From UMGS75 sp963648435 (GTDB lineage Bacteria; Bacillota_I; Bacilli_A; ML615J-28; CAG-313): a DNA stretch of 16,259 bases. Below, piece after piece: positions 6,651 through 13,404 of the stretch. Location of the stretch: assembly GCA_963648435.1 (NCBI GenBank), contig CAVJDT010000040.1, positions 1 to 16,259 on the forward strand, read 5' to 3'. Position 1 is the stretch's first letter, and every line of letters begins with the position of its first letter. Made by a program: the position numbers and the translations under genes. A model generated the notes under the pieces. It did no database searches. It was not told the DNA's origin and was given only the letters and a program-made list of their open reading frames with translations.

Positions 6651-9191
6651 TTAATTTGGTAATAATACTAAATCATTTGATTGAGTTAAAATTTCACCAT
6701 CTATTTCTACGGTCATTGTTATATGAAGAGTTACTTCATGTCTAACTGCTTTACTATACCATAAAGTACTTCCACCTTTAATAAAGTAAGTGTTTAATAC
6801 TTCTTCGGTATTATCATTATCATCAGTTGTAACTGTCCAGGATACTTTGGCATCTTTTAAAAGTGACATCGCGGTATATTCTTTGTCTACATAATTTAAG
6901 AATTCAAGCCATCTACCTTGAGTAATCATATAGTTAGGACAAATTTTACCAGACCAGTCAAAGTGACGTTTTACATTTATTAATGATAAATTATATTTAT
7001 GTAATAATGAAGCAATTAATTTGGCATCCATATGCATAGCACCATCATAATTACCATCTTCATTAATACACATTTCAATACCAATACTGCTATTATTACC
7101 ATTACCAACTGTTAAAGTACCGTCCCCCGCATGCCAACAAATTACTTCATCTTCAAAACTTTGATAAATTTTATTTTCATCTACTTGATAGTTCCAAGAA
7201 GCTTCACGATTACGCAATCCATTCGCGGTATCCATTTGAACTTGAGCAAGTAATAAGGCATCGTTATTAGCTCTTGGCATTCCACTTTCATGAACTGTTA
7301 TCCATAATATTTGTTGTTCATTTGGTAGTTGATAACCGGTATATAACATTTTATCTAATATCTCTTGGGTAAGGGTTGGGTGATAAACTAAACCTAAATA
7401 AACAGAACCCCAGAATTTATTTTTCCATGTGTTTTTAGTAACATCTATTAACATTGAACGATCAACGAGTGGAGTTGTACCATCAATTAAATTTAGGACA
7501 CCACCATCATTAGTACGAATTTGATAATTCAAGGAATCATCATCGTTAACAAAGTTTTTTGTTCCCATAATGTATGATGGAATTTGGCCTTTCATCCATT
7601 CTGCGATTTGTTCAAATCTTGTTGTATTTCCGCCCACGCTTTCTAAATTAAACTCTAATTCACGTGTAATTGCACCACAAATAATTGTACATTGAATTGT
7701 AAAGTCTTTAGGTGTAAGTGGTTTTACAAAAATTCCATTTCCTGCGATTACACCGGGTTCATATGAAAACCAGCTAATAGTGCCACCATATTTTTCGTGG
7801 GTTGTAGGTAAAGTTTTAATTTCACCTTTTAAAAGTTTTTCTACTTCTCCTGGTACCCATTCACGTATTTTTTCAGCACGTTGGATTTCACCAAACCCAA
7901 GAACTGTAATTTCACGTTCATACGTTCCGATAATTCCATCATATAATAAATAAGCAGTAATAGTTACAGTTTGTTCATATATTTGTTGATTTACTATACC
8001 AGTATCACTAATTACATCAGGATTTGAAGAAACATATTTTAGAAGTTGACATCCTCCATAACTACTCGTTATTAAGGCTATGTCGCTCGCGGTTTGGTCT
8101 TGTATTTTTTTGCCATAGTGAGTTCGCCAACAATAATCTACATTGTTTTTATCCATTGTAGGAATTGTTAAGATAAATGTCTTTTCTACTGCGATTCCAT
8201 TTTCTTCTACTCTAGCTACTAGTACTGCGGTTTGTCCTTTTGCATCAACATAAATATAGCCTTCATTTGTTATAACTCTAGGATTTAAACTCTTCCAAGT
8301 AATTGTAACATCATCTATTGAATTAGGTAAGTCAAGTCCTTTTGACTTATCAATTACAAGATTAATTTTATTTAATATATCTTCTAGTTTTGCATTTACT
8401 TCTTTAGAATGACCACATTTAGTACATATATTATTTTCATAATTATGTTCATTCATTCCATCATTTTTTTCTTCTATTAAATTACAAATTGTACATTTAC
8501 GCTCACTTACTCCATAATGATCACACGATACTTCTTTAGTTACTTGCCATTCTGTAAATTTATGGTCAACCATTGGGATTACTTCAATTTCAACTGCACT
8601 ACACTCTGTACATATATGTTTTTTGGTTCCTTCATAAATACATGATGGTTCTTTGGTTATTTGCCATTCACCATAATTATGAGGTAATTTTGCTATACTT
8701 TCTTTTAGCACTTCTTTACAATTTGAACAAACACTTTTTTGTTCGCCGAAGCTACTACATGATGGTTCTTTGGTTATCTGCCATTCGCCATAATTATGAT
8801 TTAAAGCATTAATTATTTCATTTCTTGTAACATTGCATACTGTACATGTGTGGGTGCGCGAACCAGTTGTTGTACATGTTGGTTCTTTAGTTATTTGCCA
8901 TTTTGTGAATTTATGGTTATCTGATTTATCTTTTATTTTGACACCACAATTAACACATATCACTGGCTCAGCACAGCTATTTTCATCTTCATGATGCCCT
9001 GTTGCTTTAACCGTTCTTATTTCTACTTCTCCACATGAACAATTGCGATATTCTTCACCATCTGTTGTACACGTTGTGACAATCAAAGTTTGCCATTCAC
9101 TAAATTCATGAGTGTGCTTTTTTTCACAACTTGTCATTAGTAAGCAAGTACACACTACCATTAAAAATCCTAATCTAATTAATTTTTTCAT
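6651..9191 (-). CDS. Lipoprotein N-acetylmuramoyl-L-alanine amidase with Cys-rich repeats and Ig-like domains
   Basis: An 846-residue surface protein. Residues 1-22 are a lipoprotein signal (positive start, hydrophobic core, LLMTSC with Cys22 to be lipidated). Residues 28-262 hold Cys-rich repeats (see the repeat entry). About 268-344, 346-431 and 434-516 look like atrophied bacterial Ig-like domains (for example VTITWKSLNPRVI, NEGYIYV, FILTIP). About 525-770 is an Amidase_2 domain, with zinc ligands His634 (ITVHES), His743 (KRHFDWSGKICP) and Cys751, plus Glu706 (IGIEMC) and CWHAGDG (685-691). The C-terminal ~75 residues look like another beta-sandwich. It should cut the amide bond between MurNAc and the peptide stem, on the outer face of the membrane. 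SD GGAG lies six nt before ATG 9191, inside the end of the upstream phosphatase gene, which it overlaps by 17 nt. The amidase call is firm; whether it remodels its own wall or attacks that of others is unknown. Confidence 0.9.
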   Translation of the reverse strand: MKKLIRLGFLMVVCTCLLMTSCEKKHTHEFSEWQTLIVTTCTTDGEEYRNCSCGEVEIRTVKATGHHEDENSCAEPVICVNCGVKIKDKSDNHKFTKWQITKEPTCTTTGSRTHTCTVCNVTRNEIINALNHNYGEWQITKEPSCSSFGEQKSVCSNCKEVLKESIAKLPHNYGEWQITKEPSCIYEGTKKHICTECSAVEIEVIPMVDHKFTEWQVTKEVSCDHYGVSERKCTICNLIEEKNDGMNEHNYENNICTKCGHSKEVNAKLEDILNKINLVIDKSKGLDLPNSIDDVTITWKSLNPRVITNEGYIYVDAKGQTAVLVARVEENGIAVEKTFILTIPTMDKNNVDYCWRTHYGKKIQDQTASDIALITSSYGGCQLLKYVSSNPDVISDTGIVNQQIYEQTVTITAYLLYDGIIGTYEREITVLGFGEIQRAEKIREWVPGEVEKLLKGEIKTLPTTHEKYGGTISWFSYEPGVIAGNGIFVKPLTPKDFTIQCTIICGAITRELEFNLESVGGNTTRFEQIAEWMKGQIPSYIMGTKNFVNDDDSLNYQIRTNDGGVLNLIDGTTPLVDRSMLIDVTKNTWKNKFWGSVYLGLVYHPTLTQEILDKMLYTGYQLPNEQQILWITVHESGMPRANNDALLLAQVQMDTANGLRNREASWNYQVDENKIYQSFEDEVICWHAGDGTLTVGNGNNSSIGIEMCINEDGNYDGAMHMDAKLIASLLHKYNLSLINVKRHFDWSGKICPNYMITQGRWLEFLNYVDKEYTAMSLLKDAKVSWTVTTDDNDNTEEVLNTYFIKGGSTLWYSKAVRHEVTLHITMTVEIDGEILTQSNDLVLLPN
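8406..9110 (-). repeat. Tandem ~39-residue Cys-rich repeats within the amidase
   Basis: Five similar units and two shorter ones encode a pattern of H-x-F/Y-x-x-W-x-x-x-K-E-P-x-C followed by G and a C-x-x-C pair and ending in His. The two central units are nearly identical at the DNA level: 8641-8682 and 8758-8799 match at 40 of 42 positions with a 117-bp period (39 codons). Such units occur in surface proteins of gut Firmicutes; they may bind metal or form disulfides. Recent duplication of a unit is likely. Confidence 0.85.
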
Positions 9192-10293
9192 TTTCTTCTC
9201 CTTCTATTACTTCCTTTTTTACCCAACCTTGTTTACCTTGGTATTTAATTAAAACATATCCTTTACATTTGTTATTTATAATCCCTACCATTACTCCTTT
9301 AGGAACACCTAATATTGATGCGGGGCAATCATCATATGCTTTGGTGTTGTTTTCGCATAAATATTCATTTTTAATAAATGTTATTTCATTAGTGTCTGTT
9401 AATATGATTTTAGAAAAGTATTCCCCCTTTTCTAATACCATTAAATTAAAATTAGGCCAACAAGCACCTTTACCACGTTTATTTTCAATGCTTTCTTTTT
9501 TAGTTATTACTTGCAAAAGCCCATCTTCAAATGTTGTTTCATATTGATAATTTGTTTTATTTTTATTTATTATTAAAGCATTAAGTTGTCCACCATCTTT
9601 TACGACTAAACCACCATCAATAGAGATAATTTGTTTTTGATAATCAATTATTATGTTATCATTAAATTCGTCTTTTTTATATATTGTGACTGGAAAATGT
9701 CCACAAATTACCATTTTGTGGGCTAAGTGACCTTCATTCAAAAAATATCTTTTCATAAAAACGCTTCGATAAAAGCTATTATGATAATCTTCTATTTTAT
9801 CAAGCCCTGCATGAACAAAAATTAAGTCTTTGCTTTCAATTATATAAGGTAAATTTTCTAAAAAAATTAGTTCATTTGTAAAATACTTTTTCATATCGTC
9901 TTGTAAACTATCCAAATTTGTTTGATCAAACTTTGGATTAAATTGTTTATATTCTTGATACATGTCATAAAGTAATGTATGGGGACAATTTATTAGTTCT
10001 TTAAAATCTGTATTTAAATATTCTTTTTTAAACAATTTAAAATTGCCATGGTCACAATTGCCTAGTAATGCATAAACTTTGTTTATTTTAGATAGTTCAA
10101 TAATATATCGTAATGTTTTTAATGGGTATTTACCTTTTTGTGCAAAGTCCCCAAGTAACATAAGATAATCTTTTTGAGGTTTGTATGAGACTTTTTCAAG
10201 TAATTTTTTTAAAATATCAATTTGTCCATGAATATCAGATATAGCAATAATTCTTGATTTTTCTTCAAATGTGATGTTTTCAATTTTTACCAT
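9175..10293 (-). CDS. PPP-family metallophosphatase with C-terminal SH3-like segment
   Basis: A 372-residue protein. The N-terminal ~245 residues follow the PPP/Ap4A-phosphatase family: SDIHG (19-23), LGDFAQKG (47-54, at the GDxVDRG position), LGNCDHG (77-83, at GNHE), FVHAGL (159-164), ICGHFP (196-201) and SIDGG (224-228). Metal-binding Asp20, His22, Asp49, Asn79, His161 and His199 are visible; the His of GNHE is replaced by Cys80, with Asp81-His82 next to it. Residues ~320-365 resemble a bacterial SH3 domain (ILGVPKGVMVGII, GYVLIKYQGKQGWVKKEVI). No signal peptide, so it is cytoplasmic by prediction, although SH3b domains are usually extracellular. The substrate could be a phosphoprotein or a dinucleoside polyphosphate; not decidable here. 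SD AGGTGAT precedes ATG 10293. It is the first gene of the operon with the amidase, psuG and a membrane protein. Confidence 0.85.
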   Translation of the reverse strand: MVKIENITFEEKSRIIAISDIHGQIDILKKLLEKVSYKPQKDYLMLLGDFAQKGKYPLKTLRYIIELSKINKVYALLGNCDHGNFKLFKKEYLNTDFKELINCPHTLLYDMYQEYKQFNPKFDQTNLDSLQDDMKKYFTNELIFLENLPYIIESKDLIFVHAGLDKIEDYHNSFYRSVFMKRYFLNEGHLAHKMVICGHFPVTIYKKDEFNDNIIIDYQKQIISIDGGLVVKDGGQLNALIINKNKTNYQYETTFEDGLLQVITKKESIENKRGKGACWPNFNLMVLEKGEYFSKIILTDTNEITFIKNEYLCENNTKAYDDCPASILGVPKGVMVGIINNKCKGYVLIKYQGKQGWVKKEVIEGEENEKIN

Positions 10294-10312
10294 TTATATC
10301 ACCTATAGCTAT

Positions 10313-10341
10313 ATTATAACAAATTATCTGTTTTTTTTAAA
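10313..10341 (-). promoter_or_regulatory. Promoter of the phosphatase-amidase-psuG operon
   Basis: TGTTATAAT extended -10 (10313-10321) with TTTAAA at 10336-10341 as -35, 17 bp apart. Transcription is predicted to begin near 10305, about 12 nt before ATG 10293. Divergent from the nitroreductase promoter. Confidence 0.65.
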
Positions 10342-10367
10342 GTAAACTGAATAATTATTTAGATGCA

Positions 10368-10396
10368 TTTACATTTTTTCTAAAGTGTGCTATAAT
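10368..10396 (+). promoter_or_regulatory. Promoter of the nitroreductase gene
   Basis: TTTACA (10368-10373), 17-bp spacer, TATAAT (10391-10396), with TGC directly before the -10 (extended). Predicted start near 10403, only about 13 nt before ATG 10416, leaving just room for the SD. Confidence 0.8.
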
Positions 10397-10415
10397 TATC
10401 ATTGAGGTGATAATT

Positions 10416-10961
10416 ATGAATGAAACTTTAAATACTATTGCTAATCGTCGCAGCATTAGAAGTTTTGAATCTAAAGAAATTTCTAAAGAAGACATGGAAT
10501 TAATTTTACAAGCAGGTGCTAACGCTGCTAGTGCAATGAATATGCAATCAGGTAAAATATTTTTGGTGACTGACCCTACTATTCAAAATGAACTAAGAAG
10601 AATTGGGGCATCAATTTCACCACGTAAAACCGATCCATTTTATGGTGCACCTTATATTATAATGGTACTTGCGAAAAAGAATACACCATGTCCTTTTCAA
10701 GATGGAAGTTTAATTCTTGGTAATATGATGCTTGCTAGTCGTAGTCTTGGCATTGGTTCTTGTTGGATAAATTGTTTAAAAAATATTTTAAGTACAGATG
10801 AAGGAAAGAAAATAAAAGAGATGATTGATAAAGATGACGAATATCTTGTTGTGGCTGCACTTGTACTTGGATATCCAAAAGATAATATTTGGCCTGTGTC
10901 AAAAGAAAAGAAAAAAGATTACATTGATTATAGTTTATGTAATCCTCAAGTAGTTAAATAA
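10416..10961 (+). CDS. Nitroreductase-family flavoprotein
   Basis: A 181-residue member of the nitroreductase (FMN, NAD(P)H-dependent) superfamily. Markers: NRRSIRSFE (phosphate of FMN), a helix and ANAASAMNMQSGKIFLV, PYIIMVLAKK, and GNMMLASRSLGIGSCWINCL, where the flavin edge is contacted, ending in VVAALVLGYP. Likely a dimeric cytoplasmic oxidoreductase; the physiological substrate is unknown. ATG 10416 follows SD GAGGTG by six nt; the longer frame begins with a GTG that is part of the SD and is rejected. Monocistronic, between its own promoter and terminator. Confidence 0.9.
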   Translation: MNETLNTIANRRSIRSFESKEISKEDMELILQAGANAASAMNMQSGKIFLVTDPTIQNELRRIGASISPRKTDPFYGAPYIIMVLAKKNTPCPFQDGSLILGNMMLASRSLGIGSCWINCLKNILSTDEGKKIKEMIDKDDEYLVVAALVLGYPKDNIWPVSKEKKKDYIDYSLCNPQVVK

Positions 10962-10981
10962 TATTTAATTATAACTTTTAT

Positions 10982-11006
10982 AGGGTGAAAAAATCACCCT
11001 TTTTTT
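10982..11006 (+). terminator. Intrinsic terminator of the nitroreductase gene
   Basis: AGGGTGA (10982-10988), a five-base A loop, TCACCCT (10994-11000), then T6 (11001-11006). A textbook structure acting on the plus strand; on the other strand no U-tract follows. Confidence 0.92.
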
Positions 11007-11008
11007 GC

Positions 11009-11041
11009 AAAAAAAAGATTTAATACAATATGTATCAAATC
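11009..11041 (-). terminator. Intrinsic terminator of tRNA-Gly
   Basis: On the minus strand an 11-bp stem (11031-11041 with 11017-11027, one G-U pair) closes a three-base loop and is followed by U8 (11009-11016). It starts 12 nt after the CCA end of the tRNA and stands back to back with the nitroreductase terminator. Confidence 0.8.
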
Positions 11042-11053
11042 ATTAATTTTTTT

Positions 11054-11128
11054 TGGAGCAGGTAACCGGAATCGAACCGGCATCTTCGCCATGGCAAGGC
11101 GGTATAATAGCCGTTATACTATACCTGC
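11054..11128 (-). tRNA. tRNA-Gly (anticodon GCC), CCA encoded
   Basis: On the minus strand: a perfect 7-bp acceptor stem, GCAGGTA with TACCTGC, T8-A9, a D-arm with GTAT/ATAC pairing, an anticodon loop TTGCCAT with GCC at the anticodon position on a CGCC/GGCG stem, a five-base variable region, and a T-arm with loop TTCGATT on a 5-bp stem including one G-U. Discriminator U is followed by CCA in the genome. A single tRNA with its own promoter and terminator. The junction between D-stem and anticodon stem is tight, so exact base numbering there is uncertain. Confidence 0.95.
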
Positions 11129-11146
11129 ACAATCAAATGCATTAAT

Positions 11147-11175
11147 ATTATACCAAATTCTTGGATTATTGGCAA
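11147..11175 (-). promoter_or_regulatory. Promoter of tRNA-Gly
   Basis: TTGCCA (11170-11175) and TGG-TATAAT (11147-11155; -10 at 11147-11152), separated by exactly 17 bp, ending 18 bp before the 5' end of the tRNA. Confidence 0.85.
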
Positions 11176-11199
11176 CTAAAATGCTTAATAATATTATTT

Positions 11200-11230
11200 A
11201 AAAATCCCCTTAAGATTTCTCGAAAGGGGA
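11200..11230 (-). terminator. Intrinsic terminator of yebC
   Basis: TCCCCTT pairs with AAGGGGA (11224-11230 with 11205-11211 on the minus strand) around a 12-nt loop, then U5. It begins six nt after the yebC stop and lies just upstream of the tRNA promoter. Confidence 0.82.
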
Positions 11231-11236
11231 GTTTTA

Positions 11237-11974
11237 TTATTCTTCGTCTTCGTCAACGCCTTCTACGTTATGGAATACTTCTTGAACATCTTCTTCTTCA
11301 GCTAATAAATCTAAAAGACGTTTAAATTGTTCCATTTGCTTATCACTTTCAAGTTGAACCCAATTCATTGGAACCCATGCAATTGTGTCTTCAATTAAAT
11401 TAACATCTGGATATGCTTCAAAAATAGCAGCTCTCATTTTTGCATATTCGGTGCTTGGAGCATAAACAGTAACAACGCCATCTTCAACCTTAGTATCACT
11501 AACATCACAGTCAGCCATTAATAAAGTCTCAAGTAATTCATCTTCACTAAGTTCAGAAGTACTAAATACAGCATTATGAGTAAAACTATGTGTAACATTA
11601 CCACTACTAGCAATCTTACCACCAGTTCTTTGTAAAGCAACCTTTACAGCTGTTTGTGTACGATTTGAATTATCTGATAAGCATTCAACAACAACCATTG
11701 AATTACCAGGGCCAAAGCCTTCAAGTTGTAGTTCAGAATATGATTCCATATTCGCACCTTTAGCTTTGTCTATTGCTCTTTTGATAACATCAGCAGTTAC
11801 TTGTTCTTTTTTTGCCTTTTCAATTTCTTTCTTTAAGCTTTGATTTAGATCAGGATCAGGTACTCCACTCTTCGCAGCCATATAAATAATACGACTCCAT
11901 TTGTTGTTAAGTTTAGATTTTGCGGCAGCAGTTTTTGCCATTGATGCAGCACGAACTTCATGTGCTCTTCCCAT
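11237..11974 (-). CDS. yebC: YebC/TACO1-family translation factor
   Basis: A 245-residue YebC/TACO1 protein, the usual family length. Features: N-terminal basic helix (MGRAHEVRAASMAKT), W-SRIIYMAAKSGVPDPDLN, then KRAIDKAKG, ELQLEGFGPGNSMVVVECLSDNSNRT, TGGKIASSGNVTHSF and the acidic C-terminus. The family was first described as transcriptional regulators; more recent work ties members to relief of ribosome stalling, as with mitochondrial TACO1. The MGR start and PDPDLNQSL block look more like the YeeI/YebC-II branch than the classical MAGHSKW branch; that subgrouping is inference. Start ATG 11974 has AGGAGAG about eight nt upstream; the longer frame would begin upstream of it, near the promoter. 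Own promoter at 12011-12019, own terminator. Confidence 0.92.
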   Translation of the reverse strand: MGRAHEVRAASMAKTAAAKSKLNNKWSRIIYMAAKSGVPDPDLNQSLKKEIEKAKKEQVTADVIKRAIDKAKGANMESYSELQLEGFGPGNSMVVVECLSDNSNRTQTAVKVALQRTGGKIASSGNVTHSFTHNAVFSTSELSEDELLETLLMADCDVSDTKVEDGVVTVYAPSTEYAKMRAAIFEAYPDVNLIEDTIAWVPMNWVQLESDKQMEQFKRLLDLLAEEEDVQEVFHNVEGVDEDEE

Positions 11975-12010
11975 ATTTTTCACTCTCCTGACATTTTTAA
12001 ATATCAATTT

Positions 12011-12019
12011 ATTATAGCA
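12011..12019 (-). promoter_or_regulatory. Extended -10 promoter of yebC
   Basis: TGCTATAAT on the minus strand; only a weak -35 (TTTATT) at 17 bp. I see no good terminator between the NTase-like gene stop (12069) and this promoter, so read-through from that gene into yebC is possible. Confidence 0.6.
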
Positions 12020-12068
12020 TATTTTGTTATGTTAATAAAGTAATTTGTATATTTTTTTCATATATATA

Positions 12069-13271
12069 TTATTTGGTAATCTTAATTTGATTATTCTCAA
12101 TAAATGCTAATACATTTTTACGCCTTGCATTATTTTCATTAGATAGCCCATTATCACTTGTAAGTGCATCTACTTTAGGTGAAATAATTTCAACCTGCTT
12201 ACGGTTTAAGTTATTATCAATAATTGCTTTTAGACCTTTTAACATTGCTTTGTAAATAGCTGTATATGTGTCTTCATCTGAATTTGTGTAGTTACCACCA
12301 CCACCAGTAATTGTGGTGTCTTCTATTTTGTAGTTCCAACTATATGTGCCATCACTATTTTTAATAGGGGTTACGTTTAATTTTACAGGGCCAGTACCTA
12401 GATCTTTAACTGATTTTGTATCAACAAGTTTTGATATAGCTTTTTTAAGTTTACGGTAATCTCCTATTTTTATTTCATTAACATCTTCACTTAAATTAAT
12501 TGTTCCCGTCGCAACATCAACTACCATGAAACTTTTCTTCGTTATTTCTTGTTTTGTAACATTTAATTCTTGATACATTTTATCATAGACTTCAATCTTT
12601 TTACCACCTATAAAGTCATCTAATCCTTTTAGAAAAGCATTTAGATAGTCTTCATATCTTGTATCAAAGCAATATTCTCTTAATGAATAGTAAAGTAATA
12701 CTTCTAGAATGTATCCTGATATTTGATTTACTTTTTGTTCATCACGATAATATTTAATAATTTGAACAGTATTTCTAAAATATGTGTAATCTCGATTAGC
12801 AAGTTCTACAAATTGAATACGTTTCTTTTCGTTTTCACTAAGGTAGATGGTAGGTAAATCTTCAATACCATTTATATCTTTATAGTAAACTATTATGTTG
12901 ATAGTATCTTCATCTAGTTTAAATGTTATCACATTCTTTGATTCATCAAACTTGATATCACTATATTTTGTAATTTCTGAGATTTCACAAATAATTGCAT
13001 TAATAATTGCATTTGTTATTACTTTGTTTGTTAATGAAAATATTTTCTTAACTACTGGTTCTACTACTACAGCCATATCATAACTATTATTACTATTTAG
13101 CATTGTCCCTTTAGCGAAGCTTCCAGCCTTAAAATAGTCTATTAGTTTGTAGTAATTTTGATGTTTATCTAAAATATTTTTTATATGATCAAACTTTTCT
13201 TGTATTTTTTCTTTTTGAGTTTTTGTTACTTCTTGTTCACTAACAAGTTTTCTAAATTCTTTTTCAGTCAT
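12069..13271 (-). CDS. CD-NTase/OAS-like nucleotidyltransferase-fold protein with degenerate active site
   Basis: A 400-residue protein. After a helical start, the Pol-beta/OAS-type motif is seen: AGSFAKGT (about 49-56) then NSYDMAVVV (about 62-70). In active CD-NTases the second motif reads DxD followed later by a third Asp; here Asp65 remains but the second Asp is Ala67, and the third position (TINIIVYY, about 123-130) reads Asn125. A helical region follows with FRNTVQIIKYYRDE and SGYILEVLLYYSLREY, matching the C-terminal helices of CD-NTases/OAS. From about residue 293 the pattern changes to beta strands, a GGGG turn, a helix (TYTAIYKAMLKGLKAI) and KQVEIISPKVDALTSD, resembling an RNase H fold without its acidic residues; this is a guess from pattern. 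GGAGG at 13283-13287 fits GTG 13277 (5 nt) or ATG 13271 (11 nt). No effector or CBASS partner gene is adjacent. Product synthesis is doubtful; role unknown. Confidence 0.7.
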   Translation of the reverse strand: MTEKEFRKLVSEQEVTKTQKEKIQEKFDHIKNILDKHQNYYKLIDYFKAGSFAKGTMLNSNNSYDMAVVVEPVVKKIFSLTNKVITNAIINAIICEISEITKYSDIKFDESKNVITFKLDEDTINIIVYYKDINGIEDLPTIYLSENEKKRIQFVELANRDYTYFRNTVQIIKYYRDEQKVNQISGYILEVLLYYSLREYCFDTRYEDYLNAFLKGLDDFIGGKKIEVYDKMYQELNVTKQEITKKSFMVVDVATGTINLSEDVNEIKIGDYRKLKKAISKLVDTKSVKDLGTGPVKLNVTPIKNSDGTYSWNYKIEDTTITGGGGNYTNSDEDTYTAIYKAMLKGLKAIIDNNLNRKQVEIISPKVDALTSDNGLSNENNARRKNVLAFIENNQIKITK

Positions 13272-13319
13272 ATCCACTAATACCTCCAATATATTTTATC
13301 ATATTAAATGTTTATGTTT

Positions 13320-13328
13320 ATTATATCA
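13320..13328 (-). promoter_or_regulatory. Extended -10 promoter of the NTase-like gene
   Basis: TGATATAAT on the minus strand, no clear -35. It implies a leader of about 40 nt, longer than for most genes here. It lies downstream of the PHP gene terminator, so the NTase-like gene is a separate unit. Confidence 0.55.
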
Positions 13329-13375
13329 TACTTTTAAAAAGTTTTTATCTATAATGCATATACCCCATATATATG

Positions 13376-13404
13376 AAAAGAAAAGGACTCTTTTATAAGT
13401 CCTT
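13376..13404 (-). terminator. Intrinsic terminator of the typA-PHP operon
   Basis: On the minus strand AAGGACT (13398-13404) pairs with AGTCCTT (13383-13389) around an eight-base loop and is followed by TTCTTTT. Its first two bases are the last two of the PHP stop codon. Confidence 0.8.

Noticed and set aside
8573..8812. Plus-strand open frame opposite the amidase repeats
   Set aside because: It mirrors the repeated coding sequence and has no SD or promoter.
8406..9110. CRISPR-like spaced repeats
   Set aside because: The repeats are in frame inside the amidase, diverged in most units and encode a consistent Cys/His pattern, so they are protein repeats.
10407..10415. GTG start of the nitroreductase
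   Set aside because: The GTG is part of the SD GAGGTG for ATG 10416.
12069..13271. Complete CBASS defence operon
   Set aside because: No effector, Cap2/Cap3 or HORMA/TRIP13 gene is adjacent; the neighbours yebC and the PHP gene are housekeeping and separate transcription units, and the active site looks incomplete.
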